A stretch of DNA of 35,299 nt from positions 1-35,299 of the forward strand of contig JAHCLN010000018.1 in assembly GCA_026125215.1 (NCBI GenBank), given 5' to 3'. Of the stretch, positions 26,175 through 34,145 are shown piece after piece. Below the pieces are notes generated by a model, which ran no database searches, was not told the origin of the DNA, and saw only the letters and a program-made list of their open reading frames with translations. Every line of letters starts with the position of its first letter. Within the stretch, counting starts at the first letter, position 1. A program made the translations under genes and the position numbers. Source of the stretch: Opitutaceae bacterium. Lineage in GTDB: Bacteria; Verrucomicrobiota; Verrucomicrobiia; Opitutales; Opitutaceae.

Positions 26175-27464
26175 GTGGCCGATCTCATCGTCAACGGCGG
26201 CAAACCGCTCTCCGGCACCATCACACCCTCGGGCAACAAGAACTCCGCGCTGCCCGTCATCTGCGCCACCCTGCTCACCGACGAGAAGGTCACCCTGCGC
26301 AACGTGCCCAACATCACCGATGTCGAGAAACTGGTGACCTTTTTCGGCGAACAGGGTTCGCGCGTTGTCTGGAACCGTGCCGCCGGCCGGCTCGACCTCG
26401 ACCATTCCACCTTTGATGCCCGCCGGCTCAGCGGCGAACTTCCCGCCGGCATGCGCTCGTCCGTGCTGCTCTTCGCCCCGCTCCTGCAGCGCATGAAGAA
26501 GATCGCGATCCCCACCAACGCCAAAGGCTGCTCGCTCGGCATCCGCGAGCTCGATCCCCATCTGGAGATCCTGGAAAAGCTCGGCGCCCGCATCTCGCGC
26601 AACGGCGCCCTTACGCTCTCCCTCAAAGGCCGCTTCCAAGGCGCGCGCCACTGGCCCGACTACATGTCCGTCACCGCGACAGAGAACTTCGCCATGGCCG
26701 CGGCGCTCGCCGAGGGCCAGTCCGTCCTGATCAACGCCGCCAGCGAGCCGCACGTGCAGGACCTCTGCGCCGTGCTCGCCGGCATGGGCGCGAAGATCGC
26801 CGGCCTCGGCACCAGCCAGCTCACGATCACGGGCGTCGCCCGCCTCAAGGGCGGCACCTTCACCATCAACTCCGACCACCACGAAGTCGTCACCTTCCTC
26901 GCGCTCGGCGCCATCACCGGCGGCGAAGTGAAGGTCAAAAACTCCCTGCCACAGCATTTCGACCTGATGGGCCGCGCCTTCGCCAAACTCGGCGTCAACG
27001 TCATCCATCAGGGTGACACCGCCGTCGTGCGCAAAAACCAGCCGCTCACGGTCACCGCACCCTTCACCCCCAATCTCCTGCCGCGCATCGAGGCCGCGCC
27101 GTGGCCGTATTTTCCCGTGGATTTGCTGCCCTGCATGCTCGCCCTTTCCGTGCGCGCCAAGGGCACCATGATGTTCTGGAACAAGGTCTACGAGGGCGGC
27201 TTCACCTGGATGCCCGAGCTCGTGAAGTTCGGCGCCCATGTCGTCGTGAGCGATCCGCACCGCGTCATTGTCTTTGGCGACCGCCCGCTGCGCCCCGCCG
27301 TCGTCGAGGCGCCCTACATCATCCGCGCCGCGGTCGCCCTCTACATGGTCGCCGCCAGCATCCCGGGACGATCCGTCGTGAAGAATGCCGACACCATCCG
27401 CCGCGCCCACCCCAACTTCGTCGAAAACCTCCGCAGCCTCGGCGCCGAGGTGGAATGGCGCTGA
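26175..27464 (+). CDS. murA: UDP-N-acetylglucosamine 1-carboxyvinyltransferase (MurA), divergent
   Basis: MurA transfers enolpyruvate from PEP to UDP-GlcNAc, the first committed step of peptidoglycan synthesis. The 429-residue protein has the N-terminal GNKNSALPVICATLLT with the Lys22-Asn23 pair, and a cysteine at 119 in NAKGCSLGIRELDPHL at the place of E. coli Cys115. That is the residue fosfomycin alkylates. The flexible loop differs from the usual PGGC. FPVDLLPCMLALSVRAKGT and FTWMPELVKFGAHV match the second domain, but the usual IDRGYE near the end is replaced by IRRAHPNF. It is therefore a clear family member of a divergent branch. The start is GTG 26175; the open frame upstream runs through a terminator and is not coding. 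Confidence 0.87.
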   Translation: MADLIVNGGKPLSGTITPSGNKNSALPVICATLLTDEKVTLRNVPNITDVEKLVTFFGEQGSRVVWNRAAGRLDLDHSTFDARRLSGELPAGMRSSVLLFAPLLQRMKKIAIPTNAKGCSLGIRELDPHLEILEKLGARISRNGALTLSLKGRFQGARHWPDYMSVTATENFAMAAALAEGQSVLINAASEPHVQDLCAVLAGMGAKIAGLGTSQLTITGVARLKGGTFTINSDHHEVVTFLALGAITGGEVKVKNSLPQHFDLMGRAFAKLGVNVIHQGDTAVVRKNQPLTVTAPFTPNLLPRIEAAPWPYFPVDLLPCMLALSVRAKGTMMFWNKVYEGGFTWMPELVKFGAHVVVSDPHRVIVFGDRPLRPAVVEAPYIIRAAVALYMVAASIPGRSVVKNADTIRRAHPNFVENLRSLGAEVEWR

Positions 27465-27563
27465 ATTGCGGATTTCCGATCGCGGATTGCGGACTGACCA
27501 AAACTGCGCGACAAAACCACCCTCGCCGTGAACCAATCTAAAATCCGCAATCCGCAATCCGCA
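27465..27563. repeat. Inverted cluster of 7-bp AATCCGC repeats before ruvB
   Basis: Three tandem AATCCGC units (27542-27548, 27549-27555, 27556-27562) run straight into the ruvB ATG (27564). On the other side of the gap, two copies of the complement GCGGATT (27468-27474, 27482-27488) plus a partial one lie just after the murA stop. Together they can fold into a long interrupted hairpin spanning the 99-base murA-ruvB gap, which could mask the ruvB start. Confidence 0.75.
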
Positions 27564-28601
27564 ATGCCGGCGCCGAAGGCGACCGGGACCGATTTCCTTG
27601 CCGCCACCCTCGGCGCACCCGTCTCGCCCGCGGAGGCCGCGCTGCGCCCGTTGTCGTTCAGCGATTTCACCGGCCAGCCCAAGACCGTGGAGCGCCTGCA
27701 GGTCATGGTCGGCGCGGCCAGGAAACGCGGCGAGGCGCTCAATCACATTCTCCTCTCCGGCCCTCCCGGACTCGGCAAGACCACCCTCGCCTTCATCCTC
27801 GGCCACGAACTCGGCCGCAATGTCCGCGTCACTTCCGGTCCCGTGATCGAGAAAGCCGGCGACCTCGCCGGGCTCCTCACGAACATGGAGGAAGGCGACA
27901 TCCTCTTCATCGACGAGATCCACCGCATCCCCAAGACCGTCGAGGAATATCTCTACAGCGCGATGGAAGACTTCCGGCTCGACATCATGATCGACCAGGG
28001 TCCGAACGCCCGCAGCGTGCGGCTCTCCATCCCGCGCTTCACCCTCATCGGCGCCACCACGCGCAGCGGTCTGCTCACCGCCCCGCTCCGCTCCCGCTTC
28101 ACCCTCCAGACGCGCCTCGACTACTACGACCACCCCACCCTGGAGAGCATCGTCCGCCGCAGCTGCGGCCTGTTGCAGGTGGGCATCGACGAAGGCGGCG
28201 CGCGCGAAATCGCCACCCGCGCCCGCGGCACGCCGCGCGTCGCCAACAACCTCATCAACTTCGTCCGCGACTACGCGCAGGAACGCGCCAAGGGGAAAAT
28301 CACCCAACCCGTCGCCGCCGCCGCGCTCGAACTTCTGGAGATCGACGCCGCCGGCCTCGACGAGATGGACAAACGCATGCTCCGCGTGATGGCGGAAAAT
28401 TACGCCGGCGGCCCCGTGGGCCTCGGCACCGTCGCCATCGCCGTCGGCGAGGAAGCCGAGACCCTGGAGGAAGTCCACGAACCCTTCCTCATCCAGGAAG
28501 GCTATCTCCAGCGCACCGCCCAAGGCCGCATCCTCACCCCCAAAGGCTACACCGCCATCGGCCTGAAAGCCGCCGGCGGTGCGCAAGGCAGTTTGTTGTA
28601 G
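27564..28601 (+). CDS. ruvB: Holliday junction branch migration ATPase RuvB
   Basis: RuvB is the hexameric motor that drives branch migration of Holliday junctions with RuvA and RuvC. The 345 residues show an N-terminal LRPLSFSDFTGQPKTVERLQ, Walker A GPPGLGKTTLAF, Walker B ILFIDEIHRIPKTVEEYLYSAMEDFRLD, sensor 1 IGATTRSG, the PLRSRF arginine finger, and the C-terminal winged helix with EPFLIQEGYLQRTAQGRILT. ATG at 27564 is preferred. A GTG at 27528 is in frame and would translate the AATCCGC repeats into a non-conserved tail. The TAG stop is supplied by the GTAG head of a REP-like hairpin. It follows murA on the same strand with only the repeat-filled gap between them. Confidence 0.96.
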   Translation: MPAPKATGTDFLAATLGAPVSPAEAALRPLSFSDFTGQPKTVERLQVMVGAARKRGEALNHILLSGPPGLGKTTLAFILGHELGRNVRVTSGPVIEKAGDLAGLLTNMEEGDILFIDEIHRIPKTVEEYLYSAMEDFRLDIMIDQGPNARSVRLSIPRFTLIGATTRSGLLTAPLRSRFTLQTRLDYYDHPTLESIVRRSCGLLQVGIDEGGAREIATRARGTPRVANNLINFVRDYAQERAKGKITQPVAAAALELLEIDAAGLDEMDKRMLRVMAENYAGGPVGLGTVAIAVGEEAETLEEVHEPFLIQEGYLQRTAQGRILTPKGYTAIGLKAAGGAQGSLL

Positions 28602-28622
28602 GGCGGGATCGCCGATCCCGCC
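28598..28622 (+). repeat. REP-like hairpin with GTAG foot (family 2) ending ruvB
   Basis: GTAG (28598-28601) is followed by GGCGGGATC (28602-28610), a GCC loop and GATCCCGCC (28614-28622), a perfect 9-bp stem. The TAG of GTAG is the ruvB stop codon. It is related to 23675-23700 and lies between ruvB and the convergent creD. A T-run is absent, but the stem may still end or protect both transcripts. Confidence 0.85.
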
Positions 28623-28635
28623 ATTCGTCTTCAAC

Positions 28636-29340
28636 CTAAGCCGCCGTTTGCCGGCCACCTTCTTGCGCGAACCAGTCCACCTTCCGGGTGAAAAACATGA
28701 TGCCGGCTAGGACCGCGAAGAGCGACGCCGTGCCCGCCAGCAGCGCAAAATCTTCCATCCGCAGGACCACGTAGAGCACGCCATACTCCGCCCCCAGCAA
28801 CGCCGCGATCGACCCGGCTCGGACATAGCTGTGCAAAATGGTGATGCTGTAGCAGACAATCAGCAGCGACGAAGCCGCGGCCGCACCCACATAGGCCTGT
28901 CCCGGCGGCAGCACCTCGCCGAGCGCGAGCAGGGCGAGGTAAAACAGGCACAGCGCCGCACCGACCAAACCGTAATGGACGGCATGCAGCCTCAGTCCCG
29001 CCAAGGTCTCGAACAGGAAGAACGCAGCAAACACGAGGGTAAGCACCAGCACGCTGTGCTTCAGCGCCCGCTCGACCATCCGATAACCCTCGGCCGCCGC
29101 GCGAGCCGGATCATAGGCCGGCGATAAACCGCCTTCGCGTTTGGCCGCGCCCGCTTCGGTCTGACGGGCGTGCGCTGCCTCGCGGTTGTCGCTGCGCTCC
29201 TGCCGCAGATTGTTGACGAGGCTCAGCGGCAGTTGCAGCAGCAACACCAGCGCGGCAATGAACAGCAGTTTCAGGGTCACGGTATGGCTGCGCGGACGCA
29301 AAGCCATTGGACTGATCCGGGGAGGTTGAGCGGTTTCCAT
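28636..29340 (-). CDS. creD: Short CreD-type inner membrane protein
   Basis: CreD is the envelope protein whose gene is the strongest target of CreBC in enterobacteria. Here the 234-residue product has only the ends of CreD joined. An N-terminal membrane span with LQLPLSLVNNLRQER is followed by a short stretch (about 50-90) and then the conserved C-terminal membrane part (VERALKHSVLVLTLVFAAFF, GLRLHAVHYGLVGAALCLFYL, GVLYVVLRMEDFALLAGTAS, TRKVDWF). E. coli CreD is about 450 residues, so the large periplasmic domain of roughly 200 residues is missing without a frameshift. Start: ATG 29340, or ATG 29307 (MALRPRSH), which would better resemble CreD and leave room for a promoter. A candidate cre-tag lies just upstream. 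Confidence 0.85.
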   Translation of the reverse strand: METAQPPRISPMALRPRSHTVTLKLLFIAALVLLLQLPLSLVNNLRQERSDNREAAHARQTEAGAAKREGGLSPAYDPARAAAEGYRMVERALKHSVLVLTLVFAAFFLFETLAGLRLHAVHYGLVGAALCLFYLALLALGEVLPPGQAYVGAAAASSLLIVCYSITILHSYVRAGSIAALLGAEYGVLYVVLRMEDFALLAGTASLFAVLAGIMFFTRKVDWFAQEGGRQTAA

Positions 29341-29362
29341 GCCTCCATCCTGACCCACGCGT

Positions 29363-29389
29363 ATGAAATCCGTGTGAAGCGCCGATGAA
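29363..29389 (-). promoter_or_regulatory. Cre-tag-like triple repeat upstream of creD
   Basis: Reading on the minus strand towards creD there are three half-sites: TTCAT (29389-29385), TTCAC (29378-29374), TTCAT (29367-29363), each separated by exactly six bases. The published CreB site is TTCAC-N6-TTCAC, so the spacing matches and the middle half-site is perfect; the outer ones differ only in the last base. The 11-bp pitch is what OmpR-family regulators use. It lies 22-49 bases upstream of the creD ATG at 29340, inside the creC-creD gap. Confidence 0.72.
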
Positions 29390-29465
29390 ATCGCATAAAA
29401 AGGCGATAAGCGGTAAGCCGATCCGAGTCCTCCCGGTTTCAGAGCTTAAAGCTTGATACTTTTGC

Positions 29466-30842
29466 TTACAGCTCGGCCGCCGGCACCCAGAAGACCGCCC
29501 GCGCGCCACCTTCGGGCCGGTTCGACAACGTCGCCTCGCCGCCGTGCAGGTGGGCGATCTCCCGCACCAGTGCGAGCCCAAGCCCCGTGCTCTTCCGCTC
29601 CGTGCCGGGCCGCGGCAACGAATAAAACCGCTCGAACACCCGCGGTAGCGCATAATCCGGCACGCCGGATCCGGCATCCTCGACGCTGAACTCCACGCGT
29701 CCGCCCGCCACGGTCCAACCGAGCACCACCGCTCCCCCATCCGGCGAAAACTCCATCGCATTCTGCAGGAGGTTCACCAACGCCTCGCGCAGCAGCACCG
29801 TCTCCCCGCACACCGACGCATCCGGGCCCGGCCGCAGCTTCAGCTCCAATGACCGTGCCGCACAAGCGGGGCGCACCACATCGGCGGCCTCCTGCGCAAG
29901 TTTGGCCGCCGCCATCGTCTCCGCCTGCCGCAGCTGTTTGCGGGCCTCGAGCGACGACAGCTCCAGCAGCCGGTCGATGATGCGCTGGATGCGCGCCGAT
30001 TCGCTCCGGATGTTTGCCAAAAATTTGCGCCGCTGTTCCGGCGGCATATCCTCATCCAGCAGTTCCGCCGCGCCCCGGATGGCGGCCAGCGGCGCCTTCA
30101 CCTCGTGCGCCAAACTCTGGGTGTAGCGCTCGGCATGCTGTTTGCCTTCGAGCGCCTCGCGCATCTCCTCGAAGGCCGTGCCCAGTTCGGCAATCTCGCG
30201 GGCCCGGGATTTTGGCGGAGCCGGCACATGACTGCCCCCGTCCCGCACGCGCCGGGCATGCGCCGCCAGCCGGTCGAGGGAACGCGTCAGCCGCGCGGCA
30301 ATCCACCAGCCCAGCACAATCATCCCGCCGGCGATGAGCCCGATGTAAATCACCAGCCGCCAGCGCGCCGTGCGCACGCCTTCCTCGACCGAGGCCAGCC
30401 GCCGGCCGACCCCGACCCAACCGACATGCTTGTCGCCGGCGAACACCCGGGAACCCACGCGCAATTCCCCGTTCACCACCGCGACATTGGGCTGCGTGTA
30501 GTTCTCGGATGCGGCCCGGCCGCCGCCGAACATGTTCCACTGATAGGTCACACCGGCATCGCGGCCGGCCGAATCGAACAACACCAAGCCGTCCGGATCA
30601 CAGGCAAACACGCGGATCAAATCCGCGTTCTTGGGCAACAACTCGAGGCGTCGGGCCCAGTTCTCATCCGGCGAAACGGGCGCGGCAAACGCCGCCATGT
30701 AGGCGGCCGTGTCCCCCAGTGTGCGCCGCATGGACTCCACGTAACGCAGCCGCACATCGCGCAACACCAGCGCCATCATCAGCGCCAAACCCAGCGCCGA
30801 GGCGCCGACATACACCGCGAAGATGGCCGTGCGAATTCTCAC
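29466..30842 (-). CDS. creC: Sensor histidine kinase CreC
   Basis: A membrane sensor kinase of 458 residues paired with CreB. It has a first transmembrane helix (about 7-27), a periplasmic sensor of about 130 residues (SPDENWARRL, FACDPDGLVLFDS, RVGSRVFAGDKHVGWVGVG), a second helix (164-182), and HAMP. HisKA with His247 follows in SLAHEVKAPLAAIRGAAELL, nearly identical to the CreC core, then HATPase motifs NLLQNAMEFSPDGG, DAGSGVPD, TGLGLALVREIAHLHGG. The start is GTG at 30842, overlapping the creB stop (GTGA), so the two are coupled. creD lies 125 bases downstream on the same strand with its own candidate operator. Confidence 0.93.
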   Translation of the reverse strand: MRIRTAIFAVYVGASALGLALMMALVLRDVRLRYVESMRRTLGDTAAYMAAFAAPVSPDENWARRLELLPKNADLIRVFACDPDGLVLFDSAGRDAGVTYQWNMFGGGRAASENYTQPNVAVVNGELRVGSRVFAGDKHVGWVGVGRRLASVEEGVRTARWRLVIYIGLIAGGMIVLGWWIAARLTRSLDRLAAHARRVRDGGSHVPAPPKSRAREIAELGTAFEEMREALEGKQHAERYTQSLAHEVKAPLAAIRGAAELLDEDMPPEQRRKFLANIRSESARIQRIIDRLLELSSLEARKQLRQAETMAAAKLAQEAADVVRPACAARSLELKLRPGPDASVCGETVLLREALVNLLQNAMEFSPDGGAVVLGWTVAGGRVEFSVEDAGSGVPDYALPRVFERFYSLPRPGTERKSTGLGLALVREIAHLHGGEATLSNRPEGGARAVFWVPAAEL

Positions 30843-31534
30843 GAGTCCTCGCGCAAGGCGTAGCCGAGCCCGCGATGCGTCACAATGGGATCGGCCTCCG
30901 GCGCCGTCTCGCGCAGCTTCGCCCGCAGGAGTTTGATGTGCGCGTCCACCGTGCGGTCGAGCGCCGCACCGGGATCATCCCACGCCGCCTGCATCAGCTG
31001 GTCGCGGCTGAAAACCCGCCCGGGCGCCGCCAGCAGGACCGCCAGCAACCGGTATTCGTTGCGCGTCAATTCCAGCGCGTTGCCGCGGTAGCTGATCCGG
31101 CACCGTGCCGCGTCGTGCTGCCAGACCGCGGCCGCCTCCGCCGGCTTGGCCGCGCCGTTGCCATTCGTCCGCCGCAACACGGCCCGGACCCGCGCCGTGA
31201 GCTCACGCGGACTGAAGGGCTTCGCGAGATAATCGTCCGCCCCGAGTTCCAGCCCGACGATCTTGTCCACCTCGGCGCTGCGCGCCGTGAGAAAGATCAC
31301 CGGCACGGACCCGCGCCGCCGGATTTCCCGGCAAACATCAAAACCGCTCGCATCGGGCAACCCGACGTCGAGGACCACCAGCGCCACCGGCTGTTCCGCC
31401 AACACCGCCAGCGCCTCCCGCCCTGTCGTGCGCCACACCGGCTCGAACCCTTCGGTCTTCAGCGCGTAACGGATCGCGTCCGCGATGGGCGCTTCATCCT
31501 CGACGACAAGAATCGTCTGGCGGACAGGTGACAT
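30839..31534 (-). CDS. creB: Response regulator CreB (OmpR family)
   Basis: A transcription factor phosphorylated by CreC. The 231 residues contain a receiver domain with acidic pocket Glu12/Asp13 (ILVVEDEAPIADAI), phospho-acceptor Asp56 (LVVLDVGLPDASG) and the Lys of YLAKPFSPREL. A C-terminal OmpR-type winged helix follows (LTRNEYRLLAVLLAAPGRVF, ... TVDAHIKLLRAKLRE, VTHRGLGYAL). The segment CRISYRGNALELTRNEYRLL is like CreB. ATG at 31534 was chosen (MSPVRQTILVVEDE); ATG at 31570 would add 12 residues. It follows the sugar dehydrogenase gene by 32 bases on the same strand, so an upstream operon promoter is possible. Confidence 0.93.
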   Translation of the reverse strand: MSPVRQTILVVEDEAPIADAIRYALKTEGFEPVWRTTGREALAVLAEQPVALVVLDVGLPDASGFDVCREIRRRGSVPVIFLTARSAEVDKIVGLELGADDYLAKPFSPRELTARVRAVLRRTNGNGAAKPAEAAAVWQHDAARCRISYRGNALELTRNEYRLLAVLLAAPGRVFSRDQLMQAAWDDPGAALDRTVDAHIKLLRAKLRETAPEADPIVTHRGLGYALREDS

Positions 31535-31566
31535 GCCGGAGTTTGTGAGCGCCCCATCGGACGATT

Positions 31567-32976
31567 TCAAGGTTCCGCCGGCACCAGCCGCACAATCCTG
31601 CCCGGACCTTCGAGTCCAAGGAAAAGGCTGCCGTCGGGTCCTTCGGTGATGGCGCGCACGCGACCGATGCCCTTGAAGATGGCTTCCTCATGCGTGACGC
31701 GCCCGTCCTCGATCACCAGGCGGCGCAGTTCCTCGGGCGCGAGCGTGGTCACGAACAGGTTGTGCTTCCAGCGCGGGAACGCCTCGCCCGCGTAAAACAC
31801 CATGTCGCCCACCGCAATCGAGGGCGTCCAGTGCAGCACCGGCTGCTCCATGCCTTCCTTGGCCGTAAGCGCCGTGATCGGAGTGCCGTTGTAGTTCATG
31901 CCGTGGGTGATGACCGGCCAGCCGTAGTTGCGCCCGGGCCGGATCAGGTTGAGTTCGTCGCCGCCGCGCGGTCCGTGCTCGGTTTCCCAGAGTTCGCCGG
32001 TGGCCGGATGCAGCGCCAGTCCCTGCGGGTTCCGGTTGCCGTAGGTCCAGATCGTCGGCAGCGCTCCCGCCGTGTGCACAAAGGGATTGTCCGCCGGCAC
32101 GCGGCCGTCGTCGTGCACGCGGTGGACCTTGCCGTTGGGCCGGGAGAGATCCTGCGCTTCATTTTGCGCCCCACGGTCGCCAATCGTGAAAAACAGATAA
32201 CCGTCCTGAAACACCAGCCGGCAGCCGAAGTGGACGCCGCCACGCCGGTAGAGCTCAGGTGGCGCCCGAAAAATATCCTGCTGTTCCGTCCACCGGCCGT
32301 CGCGGATGCGGCCGCGCACGATGGCCGTCATCGCGGTGCCGCCGGGGCCCGGATCGCTGTAGGCCAGGTAAATCCAGCCGTTCTTCGCATAATCCGGATG
32401 CGGGGCCACCGCGAGCAACCCGCCCTGCCCTTGCGCCCACACCGCCGGCGTGCCGGCCACGGGCACCCGGTGCAGCCGGCCTTGCTCGATCACGCGCAGC
32501 CGACCGTCGCGTTCCGTCACGAGCAGCCGGCCGTCGGGCAAAAATGCCAACGACCAGGGAATTTCCAGCCCTTCGGCGATCATCTCCAACCGGTAGGCGT
32601 GCACCTCGCTCCGCACCACCGCGGCCGGCGTCGGGCGGTTAAAACTGGTCTGCCGCTCGGCGGCCTGCGCCGCCATCTCCCGGATGTAAACCACGAGTGC
32701 CCGTGTTTGCGCCTCGCTCAACACCTCGCCAAAACCCGGCATGCCGTTTTCCACTACGCCGTCGCGGATCACCCGCGCCACATTGTCGTCATCCGCCCCG
32801 TGCCGCCAACTGCCGTCCACGAGGCTGCCGCCCAGCCCGCCCTGGAGATTCTGCCCGTGGCAACTGGCGCAATATTCCTGGTAAATCCTGCGCACGTCCT
32901 GCGCCGCGGCATCCGGGAGCGACCACAGGCCCGCCAGCAGGATGAGACCGGGCCGCATGCCGTTTGATATACGCAT
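31567..32976 (-). CDS. Cytochrome c fused to PQQ-dependent sugar dehydrogenase (YliI-type)
   Basis: A predicted periplasmic quinoprotein oxidising an aldose and passing electrons to its own heme. A signal peptide (MRPGLILLAGLWSLPDAAAQ from the second Met) is followed by a cytochrome c domain with CASCHG (Cys36-Cys39-His40) and a likely axial Met in ENGMPGFGEVL. After a linker, a six-blade propeller of the soluble glucose dehydrogenase family runs from about 140 (GLEIPWSLAFLPDGRLLVTER) to the end, with THGMNYNGTPI and WTYGNRNPQGLALHP. The 469-residue length and N-terminal heme order differ from plain YliI, which lacks heme. Starts at 32976 and 32958 are both possible. The sugar substrate is not determinable, and PQQ synthesis genes are not in the window. 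Confidence 0.87.
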   Translation of the reverse strand: MRISNGMRPGLILLAGLWSLPDAAAQDVRRIYQEYCASCHGQNLQGGLGGSLVDGSWRHGADDDNVARVIRDGVVENGMPGFGEVLSEAQTRALVVYIREMAAQAAERQTSFNRPTPAAVVRSEVHAYRLEMIAEGLEIPWSLAFLPDGRLLVTERDGRLRVIEQGRLHRVPVAGTPAVWAQGQGGLLAVAPHPDYAKNGWIYLAYSDPGPGGTAMTAIVRGRIRDGRWTEQQDIFRAPPELYRRGGVHFGCRLVFQDGYLFFTIGDRGAQNEAQDLSRPNGKVHRVHDDGRVPADNPFVHTAGALPTIWTYGNRNPQGLALHPATGELWETEHGPRGGDELNLIRPGRNYGWPVITHGMNYNGTPITALTAKEGMEQPVLHWTPSIAVGDMVFYAGEAFPRWKHNLFVTTLAPEELRRLVIEDGRVTHEEAIFKGIGRVRAITEGPDGSLFLGLEGPGRIVRLVPAEP

Positions 32977-32995
32977 GCGGCCAACGAAACGAAGC

Positions 32996-33018
32996 GGGCG
33001 GCCTTGGCAAGGCCGCCC
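32996..33018 (-). terminator. Hairpin after the Gfo/Idh/MocA gene
   Basis: GGGCGGCCTT (32996-33005) and AAGGCCGCCC (33009-33018) form a perfect 10-bp stem with a three-base loop, six bases after the oxidoreductase stop. On the minus strand it is followed by GCTTCGTTTCG with no long T-run, so it may be a weak terminator or an attenuating or stabilising stem between two co-directional genes. Confidence 0.6.
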
Positions 33019-33023
33019 AGCGA

Positions 33024-34076
33024 TCAGCCCTTGACGGCAACTTCGCGGCCTTGCTCCGACGCGGCATAAACCGCCTCGAGGATGCCGATGACCTTGAGCG
33101 TCTCGGTCCACGGCACGGGCGAAGCGCGGCCGCCGGTCGCGGCCGCGGTGAAGGCGGCGATCTCGTTCCAGTGCGGATGCGGCACATGCACGGGATGAGT
33201 CAGCGTGCCCTGGGCAAAGGTGCCGTTGGTTACCGTGGCAAATTCGGCGCTCGGCCACTTGATGCCGCCCTTGGTGCCGAAGAGCTGGCACAACATCTCC
33301 TCGTTTTCCTGCTGGTGGCACATCCAGGCCGACTCGAGCACGAGCGTCGCGCCGTTGTCGAAATGCACGAACCCCGCGGCGAAATCCTCCACCGAATAGC
33401 GCTCGCGGTCCCATTCGCCCCAATGATTGGGCATGGTCTTGCCCTTGGCGAACACGGTCTTGGCCGTGCCGGAAACCCGCACGGGCTTGGGGAAGCCCAT
33501 CAGCCACAGACACAGGTCGAGGGCGTGCACGCCGATGTCCATGCACGGGCCCCCGCCGGAGAGTTTCGCGTCGATGAAACCCGGCGCCACCGGGAGCCAG
33601 GCCCGCCGCATCGCCCGCACGCGGGCATGGTAGGCGGCGCCGAGGTTGCCGGCATCCACCCAAGCCTTCGCGGCCACGGCCGACTGCGTGAAGCGCTGGT
33701 GCTGCGCGGTCATGAGCACGAGTTTCTTCTTGTCCGCCAGCTCCCCCATCTCGCGCACCTCGGCGGTGGTCACCGCCAGCGGCTTTTCGCAGAGCACGTG
33801 CTTGCCGGCGTTGAGCGCGGCCAAGGCCGCGGGCGTGTGCACCTTGTTCGGCGTGCAGATGTCCACCGCGTCCAGGTCGAGCTTCAGCAGGTCGCGGTAG
33901 TCGGTGAAGACCTGCGGCGCGCCCGCCGCCGCCGCGGCTTTCTTCGCCGTCGCTTCGGAGACGTCGGCCACGCCGACGATCTCGGTTTCCGGGAGGTTTT
34001 TCCAACCGGGGATATGGACTGCCTGGGCGATGCCGCCACCACCGATCAGGCCGACACGGAATTTACGGGTGCTCAT
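33024..34076 (-). CDS. Gfo/Idh/MocA-family NAD(P)-dependent oxidoreductase
   Basis: A Rossmann-fold dehydrogenase of 350 residues that acts on a sugar or inositol-like substrate. It has the dinucleotide loop VGLIGGGGIAQAVHIPGW (8-25), DAVDICTPNKVHTPAALAAL, CEKPLAVT with the catalytic-type Lys, and GGGPCMDIGVHALDLCLWLMG, where Asp and His line the active site. Such genes are abundant in Planctomycetes and Verrucomicrobia, usually beside sugar catabolism genes. Its neighbour is the heme-PQQ sugar dehydrogenase, separated by a hairpin. The substrate cannot be predicted from the sequence. No Tat or Sec signal peptide is seen, so it is cytoplasmic. Confidence 0.92.
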   Translation of the reverse strand: MSTRKFRVGLIGGGGIAQAVHIPGWKNLPETEIVGVADVSEATAKKAAAAAGAPQVFTDYRDLLKLDLDAVDICTPNKVHTPAALAALNAGKHVLCEKPLAVTTAEVREMGELADKKKLVLMTAQHQRFTQSAVAAKAWVDAGNLGAAYHARVRAMRRAWLPVAPGFIDAKLSGGGPCMDIGVHALDLCLWLMGFPKPVRVSGTAKTVFAKGKTMPNHWGEWDRERYSVEDFAAGFVHFDNGATLVLESAWMCHQQENEEMLCQLFGTKGGIKWPSAEFATVTNGTFAQGTLTHPVHVPHPHWNEIAAFTAAATGGRASPVPWTETLKVIGILEAVYAASEQGREVAVKG

Positions 34077-34145
34077 GGGGAACGGCCGACAGCGATGGCG
34101 GCCCGGGCGGCCGGCGACAACCAGAAAACCGTTTTACCGTATTCT

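Noticed and set aside
26163..28658. Long open frame of 831 codons on the minus strand opposite murA and ruvB
   Set aside because: It is antisense to two genes with clear homology, its translation is Gly/Asp/Glu/Ala-rich without domain motifs, and high GC makes such frames common.
31567..34005. Apparent 812-residue protein joining the sugar dehydrogenase to upstream sequence
   Set aside because: Everything above 32976 is an out-of-frame reading of the Gfo/Idh/MocA gene and crosses a hairpin; the signal peptide marks the real start.
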